22,832 nt of DNA from Carthagonibacter metallireducens. Its GTDB lineage: Bacteria; Gemmatimonadota; Gemmatimonadetes; Palauibacterales; Palauibacteraceae. The DNA is taken from contig JAMJQQ010000142.1 of the NCBI GenBank assembly GCA_023554445.1, positions 1 through 22,832 on the forward strand. Direction: 5' to 3'. The notes under the pieces are model-generated. The model made no database searches. It was not told the origin of the DNA and worked only from the letters and a program-made list of their open reading frames with translations. Shown here piece after piece: positions 14,342 to 21,973 of this stretch; the stretch's first letter is position 1, and each line of letters starts with the position of its first letter. The position numbers and the translations under genes are program-made.

Positions 14342-15469
14342 TCAGATTCCCAGTACATAGAAGACCCAGGCGAACACGCCAGCGGCGCTGATGATCGCCA
14401 CGATCGACGACACGACCGCGGCGGTCGCCGCATCCCCTACCGCCGAGGCGCTTCCACCGCAGCGCATTCCCTCGCGGCAGCCCGCCAGGGCGATCAGCAC
14501 CCCGTACACCAGCGCCTTGAACAGCCCGCCGACCAGACCGGTGATCGACAGCGCCCCTAACGTCTGGTTCCAGTAGGTGGTCAGCGACAGGTCCAGCATC
14601 GCCATTCCGACCAGAGCACCGCCGGCGATTCCCATCAGCACCGAGTAGAGGGTCAGGAGCGGCATCATCGAAGACAGCGCCAGGACCCTCGGCACGACGA
14701 GAAACTCCACGGGCGATATGCCGAGCGTCACGAGAGCGTCGGTCTCCTGGTTCACCTTCATGCTGCCGAGCTGCGCGGCGTACGCCGCTCCGCTGCGTCC
14801 CGACATCACGATCGCGGTCATCAGAGCGCCCATGTCCCGGGCCATTGCCACTCCGACCAGGTTCGCGACGTAGATCGTCGCGCCGAACTGCTGCAGCTGG
14901 ACCGCGCCGACAAAGGCGAGAATCGCGCCGAGGAGGAACGATACGAGCGAAACGATTCCCAGCGCGCCCGCACCGGCCTGCTGCACGAGGAGCCACAGAT
15001 CCCGCTTCCGATATCGGCTGCGTCCGGTCAGGAACCGGCCCAGCGCACGGGTGGTCTCGCCGAGAAAGGTGACCGACTCTTCCGCTTCGTCGATCGCATC
15101 CAGCGCAGCCGTTCCAACTCGATCGACGACGGGAGCTTTTTCCTCACTTCGGCGCGCATCTTCCCGTGCCGGAGAAGACTCCGCGAGAGCCAGCAGCCGT
15201 CCTGCACCATCGGGCAGCCCGCGTCTGTCGACCTTCGCTCCGCGGTCGCTGGCGATCGACTCGAGCCGGAGCAGCAGTGCAAGGAGCCCCGAGTCCCATT
15301 TCTCGAGATCCGCGGTATCGTAGAGCAGGACATCGCCCGGCCCCAGCGAAGTGACCGCTCGCTCGACCGCCTGCGCATCCGGGGTGGCGACCTCGATGTC
15401 CCATTGGCCGCTCGCCGTGAGCGTGAGCCCTTCCGGGCCGCGCGTCGCTTCGATCCGCGGCCCGGTCAC
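14342..15469 (-). CDS. mlaE: STAS-MlaE fusion permease of an MCE lipid transport system
   Basis: This is the inner-membrane permease subunit. The 375-residue product begins with a STAS-like domain (about 10-100, GLTLTASGQWDIEV ... GDVLLYDTADLEKWDSGLLALLLRLESIASDRGAKV), equivalent to a fused MlaB. The MlaE domain (about 130-375) follows, with its hallmark RDMGALMTAIVMSGRSGAAYAAQLGSMKVNQETDAL at 211-246 and five or so membrane helices. E. coli MlaE alone is about 260 residues and MlaB is separate. The start is GTG at 15469, preceded by GGAGGGGGAGAC, an excellent ribosome site; its GTGA overlaps the DUF4153 stop by 4 nt. The open frame upstream to 15628 is shadow sequence. It is the second gene of the operon. 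Confidence 0.92.
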   Translation of the reverse strand: MTGPRIEATRGPEGLTLTASGQWDIEVATPDAQAVERAVTSLGPGDVLLYDTADLEKWDSGLLALLLRLESIASDRGAKVDRRGLPDGAGRLLALAESSPAREDARRSEEKAPVVDRVGTAALDAIDEAEESVTFLGETTRALGRFLTGRSRYRKRDLWLLVQQAGAGALGIVSLVSFLLGAILAFVGAVQLQQFGATIYVANLVGVAMARDMGALMTAIVMSGRSGAAYAAQLGSMKVNQETDALVTLGISPVEFLVVPRVLALSSMMPLLTLYSVLMGIAGGALVGMAMLDLSLTTYWNQTLGALSITGLVGGLFKALVYGVLIALAGCREGMRCGGSASAVGDAATAAVVSSIVAIISAAGVFAWVFYVLGI

Positions 15470-17346
15470 GTCTCCCCCTCCAGCGCGGGTGACGAAGCGG
15501 CGTCCGTCGTGTCTGGCGAGTGCGGCTCGAACTCCGGCGGAGGATCGAGGGTGAAGAACAGGTCGGCCGTGAAGCTCTCGATGCCCTCGCCGCTTCCGGA
15601 GACACGGCGCAGGTAAACGGTGAGCCACGCGCGGTCGCCCCGTGCTTCGACGGTGAGAATTCGAGCCGGGATCCCGTGGGCCGCCGAGCTGTCGGACCGA
15701 AAGGCGCGCGCCGCCTCGACTGCCGTAGCGAGGGAAGCCGATACCAGGGTGCCTGCATCGTCCGCGAGCGAAATCCGCCCGGCTGCGGCGTCCCAGGCCA
15801 GCTCGTAAGACCGGCCTTCGATCCTCAGCGAGTCGGAACGCGTATCCCAGGCCCGCCAGTCGCTGATCGCCCAGTCATTCCCCGACACCCGAAGCGGCTC
15901 GGAGGTGTCGGCCACGTGCAGATTGTAATTCTCGCCGGTCGCCCCTGCCCATCGACTCACGTACCCGGCACCCATCCTGGTGACGATCGCTTCGGTCCGG
16001 GTCTCGATGTCGCCCTCCATCACCCGGCCGGGATCGGTCCGGACCGTATCCGCGTGTGTCAGACCCGGCTCGAACCAGGGCTCGATCGATTCGACGCCAT
16101 GCGTGCGGACCAGGTACCGGACCACCGCGCTGATCTCCCGGCGATCCTCGAACGTCGGCTCGGCCGGCGACGCTGAAATCCGACCGTCCACCAGCATTCC
16201 GTTTCGCTCCAGGATTTCCTGGAGTCGGTCCACCTGGCTGCGCTCAGAAACCGCGTAGGCGCCCCAGGGGCCCGCCAGCGTCACGAAGGCGATCAGGGCG
16301 AGCGTCGCCGGAATCACCTTGATCGAGCCACGACGTCGCGCGATGTAGAACAGCGCGATTCCGGCGAGCCAGAACGAGAGCACGACCAGGTAGTACCGAC
16401 GCTCCGTAATGCCGTACTGATCGATCCGCTTCCAGATCGCGGCGAGCAGCATACCGATCGAGGGGATCAGGGCGACCCAGAACCAGCGAGCGTAGGTTCG
16501 CACCCAGCGGTTCTCCTCCTGCTCCTCGATCGGCTGCAGGAGGAGGAGCGAAAGGATTCCCGCCACGGCCACGCTCGATACCAGCCAACCGATCCAGCCG
16601 CTGGGCCACTCTTGCGTCAACAGCACCTTACCGAGATAGGTCGTGAGGATGACCAGGTACAGGGAGACGATCGGGGCCAGGATGTACTGGGCGAAGACTT
16701 TCAACGCATGCGGATAGAGGCGGCGGGACTCGAGCGCCGGCAAGTCGACGGGAACACCGCCGAGGAAGAACCAGGGGTGGAAGACGAAGGCCACGGTGAA
16801 CCAGAGCCGTCCGTACCATTCTCCGTCCACCTCCAGGCCGAACAGGTTGTCGATCGCCAGCAATGCGACGGACAGACCGAAGAAGAGAACGGCGGCAAAC
16901 AAGGTCGCCACGAGGAAGCGCAGGAACAGCGACATGTTGTACTGCCAGAAGCCGTTCTGCTCGTCCGCCCCCAGGTAAGGCCCCACCGCCACGAACAGGT
17001 GGAACCCGAGCCACAACTGGAAGTACCGCCCGAGAGCCACGTCGTCCGACCATCCGGGTCGGAGCAGGTAGATCGCCAGCAGCAGTGCCACGCCCGCCGC
17101 CAGCGCTGCGATCCGGCCTCCGCCACGCCAACCGTGTCGTTCTGCTACCAGCTCGAGCCCGACGAACAGTGGAAGGCCCAGCGAGGCGGCGTAGAGAACT
17201 CGCAGGTAGAGTTCTTCGCTCTCCCCGGCGTCTACCAGGAGAATCCCGGCGACAGCGGCGATCAAGCCGCAGACGATCACCAGCGGGAATCGCCGGGCGG
17301 CGAAGAGCGCCTCATCCGTGAGCCGTTCGAGTGAGGGGAGCTTCAT
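15466..17346 (-). CDS. DUF4153-family polytopic membrane protein heading the MCE operon
   Basis: The product is about 626 residues. The first two thirds (to about residue 385) form a DUF4153-like membrane domain of about eleven helices, recognisable by a start of the MKLPSLERLTDEALFAARRFPLV kind and by blocks such as YLLRPGWSDD, AIDNLFGLEV, VFHPWFFLGG, PIVSLYLVILTTYLGKVL and GIALFYIARRRGSIKVIPATLALIAF. After the last helix (FVTLAGPWGAYAVS) comes a soluble domain of about 240 residues, probably periplasmic, mainly beta, ending in an acidic tail. No biochemical function is established for the family as far as I know. ATG 17346 is chosen for fit to the family N-terminus; ATG 17358 is equally free of a ribosome site. 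Its stop overlaps mlaE (GTGA), so it is translationally tied to the lipid transport genes. A large perfect palindrome lies 56-82 nt upstream. Confidence 0.85.
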   Translation of the reverse strand: MKLPSLERLTDEALFAARRFPLVIVCGLIAAVAGILLVDAGESEELYLRVLYAASLGLPLFVGLELVAERHGWRGGGRIAALAAGVALLLAIYLLRPGWSDDVALGRYFQLWLGFHLFVAVGPYLGADEQNGFWQYNMSLFLRFLVATLFAAVLFFGLSVALLAIDNLFGLEVDGEWYGRLWFTVAFVFHPWFFLGGVPVDLPALESRRLYPHALKVFAQYILAPIVSLYLVILTTYLGKVLLTQEWPSGWIGWLVSSVAVAGILSLLLLQPIEEQEENRWVRTYARWFWVALIPSIGMLLAAIWKRIDQYGITERRYYLVVLSFWLAGIALFYIARRRGSIKVIPATLALIAFVTLAGPWGAYAVSERSQVDRLQEILERNGMLVDGRISASPAEPTFEDRREISAVVRYLVRTHGVESIEPWFEPGLTHADTVRTDPGRVMEGDIETRTEAIVTRMGAGYVSRWAGATGENYNLHVADTSEPLRVSGNDWAISDWRAWDTRSDSLRIEGRSYELAWDAAAGRISLADDAGTLVSASLATAVEAARAFRSDSSAAHGIPARILTVEARGDRAWLTVYLRRVSGSGEGIESFTADLFFTLDPPPEFEPHSPDTTDAASSPALEGET

Positions 17347-17401
17347 GCGCGACAACATAGCGAAGGGGACCGGCTCTGGCCCATACTTCGCGTCAGAAGT
17401 G

Positions 17402-17428
17402 CCGGTGCCACACATTCCGTGGCACCGG
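17402..17428. promoter_or_regulatory. Perfect 10-bp-arm inverted repeat in the divergent control region
   Basis: CCGGTGCCAC (17402-17411) and GTGGCACCGG (17419-17428) flank a 7-nt centre (ACATTCC). The element lies 56-82 nt before the DUF4153/MCE operon start and 38-64 nt before the 17466 gene. There is no T-run on either side, so it does not look like a terminator. It could be an operator for a dimeric regulator serving one or both genes, or a leader hairpin. No regulator gene is nearby and I found no convincing -10/-35 pairs. Confidence 0.6.
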
Positions 17429-17465
17429 ACGTTCAGATCGGACCCCCGAGAGACGGGAGACCACG

Positions 17466-17777
17466 TTGGAGTTCATCGCCTGGAGCCTGATCGGGTTCCT
17501 CGTCGCTCTGCTGCTGACCCTCGGCCTCAAGGCCCTGGAACTCGGCATGCACTGGCGCCTGGTGATGGCGTTCGCCTACACGCTGGCGATCGCGGCCGTG
17601 GCCTTCTCGATCATCGTGTTCACCGGTTGGACCACCCGCGGGGGTTGGCTTCTCGGGTGCGCGCTCGGATGGCTGTTCGGCGGCCTTTGGGTGGACGATC
17701 TCCTCTGGTGGGTGCGGCACGGCCGCGCCGACCCGGAAGTGGGCGCCGAACCGGACCTGGATCCCGAATCCTCCTGA
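17466..17777 (+). CDS. Small three-helix membrane protein, 103 residues
   Basis: I do not recognise a named family. Three hydrophobic segments are clear: about 3-21 (FIAWSLIGFLVALLLTLGL), 31-53 (RLVMAFAYTLAIAAVAFSIIVFT) and 59-83 (GGWLLGCALGWLFGGLWVDDLLWWV). The middle pair is separated by a short GWTTRGG turn. An acidic tail (ADPEVGAEPDLDPESS) follows. It starts with TTG at 17466; GGGAGA lies 5 nt upstream, and the first residues (EFIAWSL) form a sensible helix start. It is divergent from the MCE operon and shares the 17402-17428 palindrome region, so joint regulation with that operon is conceivable. It converges with the DUF255 gene (48 nt between stops). Confidence 0.75.
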   Translation: MEFIAWSLIGFLVALLLTLGLKALELGMHWRLVMAFAYTLAIAAVAFSIIVFTGWTTRGGWLLGCALGWLFGGLWVDDLLWWVRHGRADPEVGAEPDLDPESS

Positions 17778-17825
17778 GCCTCGAGGCAGCCGGCCCGCGT
17801 ATCGTGGTGCGACCGGCATCGGCAG

Positions 17826-19931
17826 CTACGCCTCGATTTCCAGCAGGTCCGCGAGATCGGACGCGCGAGTGACGGGCCGCTCGCACATCAGGCCGCGGCA
17901 CAGCCAGGCGGTCGCCCCGGAGCTCGATTCCGGCTCGAACTCGGCGAGGAACGGAGCGATCGACCCGGCGTCGCTTCCGTCGCTCGGCCGAGCCCCGGGC
18001 ATTGCCGCCGGGCGCAGGATCGTGACCAGGTGCGGCCGGTACCCGCGGCGCGAGGTCCGGAGCATTTCTTCGGCTTCGCCCGAATCGGGGTCACCCGCGA
18101 TCACGAGCTCGCGGCCTCCGTCGGCGACGAATTCGAGACCCGAAAGAAACCAGGTGAAGGCGGCGGGATGTGCTTCGACGACCGCCCCGAACGCTTTCGC
18201 GATCGCGTCCGCCTCCCGCTCGTAGCGCGGTTCGGCCGTCAACCTGGCAAGTCGCAGCAGGTTCGAGAGTGCGGCGGAATTCCCCGACGGTATCGCGCCA
18301 TCGTACACCTCGCGGCGTCGAACGATGAGGTCTTCCCGCCCCGCCGGCGCGAAGTACAGGCCGTCCTCCGGTCCGTCTCCGAACAGATCGAGCATCGCGT
18401 CGGTCAGACGCCTCGCCCGCTCGAGGTGGCGAAGATCCTGGCTGGCCTGGTGAAGCTCGATCTCGGCCCACGCCAGGAAGGCGTAGTCGTCGAGGTTGCC
18501 GTCGATCTCCGCGTCTCCTTTCCGGTAGCGGTGCAGCAGGCGGCCCTCCTGCCACATCACCGACCAGAGGAAGTCCGCTGCTCGCTCGGTGGCTGACAGG
18601 TACCGTGGCTCATCCAGCGCGACGGACGCCTTCGCGAGCGCCGCGATCATCAACCCGTTCCAGTCTGTGAGGACTTTGTCGTCCTTCAGTGGCCGGATCC
18701 GTTCCTTCCGTCTCTCGAACAGGCGTCGTCGCGACGTCTCGAGTCGGGCCAGCAGCTCTGTCGATTCCATTCCGATGGAGGCAGCGAGCGTTTCTGCCGG
18801 CACGGGCAGGTGCGGGATGTTCGCTCCGGTCCTCAGGCCGGTCGCTTCATCGGTGAAGTTCCCTTCGGGACGCACGCCCCAGACGGTGACCGCCAGGTCT
18901 GCGTTCTCCCCACCCACTACCTCGCGCAGCTCCGCCTCCGTCCACACGTAGAAGCGCCCTTCTTCCCCCTCGCTGTCGGCGTCCTCGGCTGAATGGAAGC
19001 CGCCGGTCGGATCGGTGAGATCGCGCAGCACGTATTCGATCACCTCGCGGGCGACGCGCGCGTGGCGCTCTGCCCCGGTCACCTGGTACGCTTCCACGCA
19101 GGCCATGGTGAGCAGTGCCTGGTCGTACAGCATCTTCTCGAAGTGGGGAAGCAGCCAACCCGCGTCGGTGGAGTACCGGTGGAATCCGAAGCCGACCTGG
19201 TCGAACACCCCCCCTGCTCTCATCGCATCCAGCGTGCGCTCGACGATTTCGAGTGCTCGCGCGTTTCCGGTTCGGCGCCAGTAGCGGAGCAGGAACAGGA
19301 GGCGGTGGGGGGTGGGGAACTTCGGGGCTCGACCGAAGCCTCCGTGCATCGAATCGTGCTCCCGTGTGAGCTCCTCGAATCCCCGGTTCAACGTGTCCGG
19401 CCCCGGAGCCCTCCCGGAAGGGACACCCGATTCGAGCTTCTCGAGGTTCGCCCGGACCGCATCGGCGGACGCAGAAAGATCTTCCCGTCGGGTCGACCAC
19501 AGGTGGCCGATCCGCGGCACGAGGTCGACCATGCCCGGGCGACCGAATCGGCTCTCCCTCGGAAAGTAGGTGCCGCTGAAGAAGGGAAGTCGCTCCGGCG
19601 TCATCACGATCGTCAGCGGCCATCCCCCCTGGCCACCCATCAGCTGCGCCACAGACATGTAGATGCCGTCAATGTCGGGGCGCTCTTCCCGGTCCACCTT
19701 CACGTTGACGAAGGTCTCGTTCATCAATCGGGCGACCTCCTCGTCCTCGAACGATTCGTGTTCCATCACGTGGCACCAGTGGCAGGTCGCGTATCCGATC
19801 GACAGGAAGATCGGTCGATCGAGCTCCCGGGCGGCAGCGAAGGCCTCGTCGCCCCACGGGTACCAGTCCACCGGATTCTCGGCATGTTGAAGCAGGTACG
19901 GGCTCTTCTCTTCGGCCAGGCGGTTCGGCAC
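17826..19931 (-). CDS. Thioredoxin-domain (DUF255, YyaL/SSP411-like) protein
   Basis: The 701-residue product matches the YyaL/spermatogenesis-associated protein 20 family. The N-terminal DUF255 thioredoxin-like domain (about 4-165) has the family signature NRLAEEKSPYLLQHAENPVDWYPW, a redox-type CHWC (Cys50, Cys53) in GYATCHWCHVMEHESFEDEEVA, and GGQGGWPLTI ... GTYFP. The rest (about 190-690) is an alpha/alpha-barrel like glycoside-hydrolase or N-acylglucosamine-epimerase folds, with FHRYSTDAGWLLPHFEKMLYDQA, SAEDADSEGEEGRFYVWT, DDKVLTDWNGLMIAALA and YDGAIPSGNSAALSNLLRLA. The reaction is unknown. I place the start at GTG 19931, preceded by GGAG 7 nt upstream, since homologues begin with M-P-N-R-L-A. 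ATG 19976 would add 15 residues of low-complexity sequence. No signal peptide is seen, so it is probably cytoplasmic. Confidence 0.93.
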   Translation of the reverse strand: MPNRLAEEKSPYLLQHAENPVDWYPWGDEAFAAARELDRPIFLSIGYATCHWCHVMEHESFEDEEVARLMNETFVNVKVDREERPDIDGIYMSVAQLMGGQGGWPLTIVMTPERLPFFSGTYFPRESRFGRPGMVDLVPRIGHLWSTRREDLSASADAVRANLEKLESGVPSGRAPGPDTLNRGFEELTREHDSMHGGFGRAPKFPTPHRLLFLLRYWRRTGNARALEIVERTLDAMRAGGVFDQVGFGFHRYSTDAGWLLPHFEKMLYDQALLTMACVEAYQVTGAERHARVAREVIEYVLRDLTDPTGGFHSAEDADSEGEEGRFYVWTEAELREVVGGENADLAVTVWGVRPEGNFTDEATGLRTGANIPHLPVPAETLAASIGMESTELLARLETSRRRLFERRKERIRPLKDDKVLTDWNGLMIAALAKASVALDEPRYLSATERAADFLWSVMWQEGRLLHRYRKGDAEIDGNLDDYAFLAWAEIELHQASQDLRHLERARRLTDAMLDLFGDGPEDGLYFAPAGREDLIVRRREVYDGAIPSGNSAALSNLLRLARLTAEPRYEREADAIAKAFGAVVEAHPAAFTWFLSGLEFVADGGRELVIAGDPDSGEAEEMLRTSRRGYRPHLVTILRPAAMPGARPSDGSDAGSIAPFLAEFEPESSSGATAWLCRGLMCERPVTRASDLADLLEIEA

Positions 19932-20143
19932 GCTTCGGCTCCGGGTCGAGTTCTGTGTCCGGGTTCGGATCTGCATTGGCAGACCCGGAGAACATGGCGA
20001 ACCGGAGCGCCTCGTCACAGGCGGGGTTCGCTTTTCGCACCTTCTTGTGTACGGTGGTCGGACCGGCGAAGTCGAACGAGCAGGTCTTTCGAGAGCCGGC
20101 ATCCCAGCCGAGGCAACTGGAACAGAGACTGAGGAGGTCGGGC

Positions 20144-21565
20144 GTGGAGAACGTCAGCGTGGTCACCCGTGGTGGAGGCTCGATCGAGCTCGATGGCGGA
20201 GTTATAGACTCGTTCGCGTCCCGACTCGCCGGGTCCCTCATGGCCGAGTCGACGGACGGCTACGAGGAAGCTCGCGAGTTGTGGAACGCCATGATCGATA
20301 CCCGACCGGCCCTGATCGCCCGGTGCTCGACGGCCGAGGACGTGCAGACGGCGATCCGATTCGCGGCGGAGCACGGCCTTCTGATCTCGGTGCGGGGCGC
20401 CGGCCACAACATCGCCGGCAGCGGTCTCTGCGAGGGAGGTCTGACGATCGACCTGTCTCAGATGCGGAACGTAGATGTGGATCCGGCCTCGATGACGGCC
20501 GTCGTCCAGCCCGGCGCCACCCTCGGTGACGTGGACGCCGCGACCCTCGCACATGGCCTCGCACTTCCGGTCGGGATCAACTCGACCACCGGAATCGCGG
20601 GACTCACACTCGGAGGCGGATTCGGCTGGCTGAGCCGCAAGCACGGCCTTACGATCGACAGCCTGGTCTCGGCGGAGGTAGTGACCGCCGACGGGGAGCT
20701 CGTCGGAGCCAGTGAGACCGAGAATCCCGACCTCTTCTGGGGTCTGCGCGGAGGCGGGGGGAATTTCGGCGTGGTCACCTCCTTCACCTTCGAACTCCAC
20801 CCGATGGGTCCCGATCTGCTGTGCGGGCTCGTCGTGCACCCGTTCGCGGACGCTGCTTCGGCGCTGCCGTTCTATCGGGAATTCACCGCGACCTGCCCGG
20901 ACGAGCTCACGGTGTGGATGGTCCTGCGGGATGCACCGCCGCTGCCCTTCCTTCCGGAAGAGGTTCACGGGACGAAGGTGGTCGTGTTCGCCTTCGTGTT
21001 CGCCGGTGATCCTGATGCCGGAGAGAAACTGGTGTCGCCCCTTCGTGCATGGGGTTCGCCCCACGGCGAGCACGTGGGCGTGATGCCCTTCGCGGATTTC
21101 CAGCAGGCGTTCGATCCGCTGCTGACCCCCGGGGCGCGCAACTACTGGAAGTCACACAATTTCAGCCAGCTCAGCGATGACCTGATCGGGGAGATCCTCT
21201 CGGCGACAGCCTCTCTGCCGTCACCCCACTCGGAGATCTTCGTGGCTCAGGTCGGCGGAGAGGCGGCCCGGCGACCGATCGACTCGACGGCTTACCCGCA
21301 CCGTGACACGGCGTACGTGATGAACGTGCATACCCGTTGGGAAGATGCCGGTGACGATGCGCGCTGCGTGGACTGGGCGCGGGAATTCTTCGACGCTACG
21401 GCGACGCACGCCACGGGCGGAGTGTACCTCAACTTCGTCAGCGAAGCCGACGACGAGGCCAGGGTTCGGGCTGCCTACGGCGCGCACTATGACCGCCTCC
21501 GGGAACTGAAGGGCAAGTACGACCCGGAGAACGTGTTTCGAACGAACCTGAACGTCCGGCCCTGA
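20144..21565 (+). CDS. FAD-binding oxidoreductase of the berberine-bridge-enzyme (BBE) type
   Basis: This is a flavoprotein oxidase or dehydrogenase that probably acts on an alcohol, sugar or other hydroxylated compound; the substrate is unknown. The 473-residue length fits the family. The PCMH-type FAD domain (about 50-220) has ISVRGAGHNIAGSG with His88 as the likely 8-alpha-histidyl FAD attachment site. It also has the glycine-rich LTLGGGFGWLSRKHGLTIDSL and WGLRGGGGNFGVVTSF. The position that holds the second attachment cysteine in bicovalent enzymes reads GINSTTG (Asn146), so single attachment is expected. The C-terminal BBE block YDPENVFRTNLNVRP is present. The start is GTG at 20144 after GAGGAGG with 6 nt spacing. 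It is divergent from the DUF255 gene across a 212-nt gap in which I see no clear promoter. There is no signal peptide. Confidence 0.93.
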   Translation: MENVSVVTRGGGSIELDGGVIDSFASRLAGSLMAESTDGYEEARELWNAMIDTRPALIARCSTAEDVQTAIRFAAEHGLLISVRGAGHNIAGSGLCEGGLTIDLSQMRNVDVDPASMTAVVQPGATLGDVDAATLAHGLALPVGINSTTGIAGLTLGGGFGWLSRKHGLTIDSLVSAEVVTADGELVGASETENPDLFWGLRGGGGNFGVVTSFTFELHPMGPDLLCGLVVHPFADAASALPFYREFTATCPDELTVWMVLRDAPPLPFLPEEVHGTKVVVFAFVFAGDPDAGEKLVSPLRAWGSPHGEHVGVMPFADFQQAFDPLLTPGARNYWKSHNFSQLSDDLIGEILSATASLPSPHSEIFVAQVGGEAARRPIDSTAYPHRDTAYVMNVHTRWEDAGDDARCVDWAREFFDATATHATGGVYLNFVSEADDEARVRAAYGAHYDRLRELKGKYDPENVFRTNLNVRP

Positions 21566-21588
21566 CGCCGGGGCGCCGGCCGTTCGGC

Positions 21589-21729
21589 TCAGTGGTGATG
21601 CGCGCTCCGCCTGTCACGCCATGCGCACCAGGCGCAGTCGGCGAACAGGACGATCGCGGCGACGAACGCGAGCGCGATCACCAGGGTTCCGGTGAAATAG
21701 AGCACCGAGTCGAGCGAGGCGTACATCAT
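21589..21729 (-). CDS. 46-residue membrane microprotein with CxxC and terminal HHH
   Basis: This short frame encodes MMYASLDSVLYFTGTLVIAL followed by AFVAAIVLFADCAWCAWRDR and RSAHHH, then TGA. One membrane helix spans about residues 10-31. Immediately after it comes Cys32-Ala-Trp-Cys35, then a basic stretch and three terminal histidines. The ribosome site GGGAGGTGA directly precedes two adjacent ATGs (21729 and 21726), a stronger signal than most genes here have. GGAGG is 3 nt from the first ATG and 6 nt from the second, so 21726 may be the true start. A TGTAAT hexamer (21792-21797, minus strand) is a possible -10 element without a good -35. The gene converges with the BBE gene. The Cys/His pattern suggests metal or redox chemistry at the membrane face, which is speculative. 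Confidence 0.6.
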   Translation of the reverse strand: MMYASLDSVLYFTGTLVIALAFVAAIVLFADCAWCAWRDRRSAHHH

Positions 21730-21826
21730 TCACCTCCCGGAGAGAACTGCAGCACGGCGACCGGCAAGGGGAGAAGACGGCACGGCGGCGAATTACAGGT
21801 ACCCCGAAGGGCCTGAATAGGTCACC

Positions 21827-21857
21827 TGTCCGGAGCCAGTTCGGCGTACCCCGGACA
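21827..21857. repeat. Inverted repeat in the divergent gap 21730-21973
   Basis: TGTCCGG (21827-21833) and CCGGACA (21851-21857) are perfect 7-bp arms with a 17-nt centre. The octamer GTACCCCG also occurs twice nearby as a direct repeat (21799-21806 and 21846-21853). The element lies between the microprotein (-) and the lipoprotein gene (+), so it may be regulatory. The evidence is positional only. Confidence 0.35.
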
Positions 21858-21973
21858 GTCCCAGGATGTTAGATTAGGTGGGTATTCCAGCCGCGTCGCC
21901 CCTCCTCCGACGCGTGGAGTTCTCGTACTGCGCACGGCCCTGCGAAGTCGCTCCTGAATACCGGAGGTGGAGT

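Noticed and set aside
17401..17436. TGGCAC in the palindrome suggested a sigma-54 -24 element.
   Set aside because: On neither strand is there a GC-containing -12 element (TTGC) at the required spacing.
19977..20102. Longer starts for the DUF255 protein (to 20102).
   Set aside because: Homologues begin at M-P-N-R-L-A, which corresponds to GTG 19931 with GGAG upstream; the extra residues are low-complexity.
20015..21073. A 352-codon minus-strand frame opposite the BBE oxidoreductase.
   Set aside because: It is a shadow of a clearly conserved plus-strand gene, rich in Arg/Gly/His with no recognisable fold and no ribosome site.
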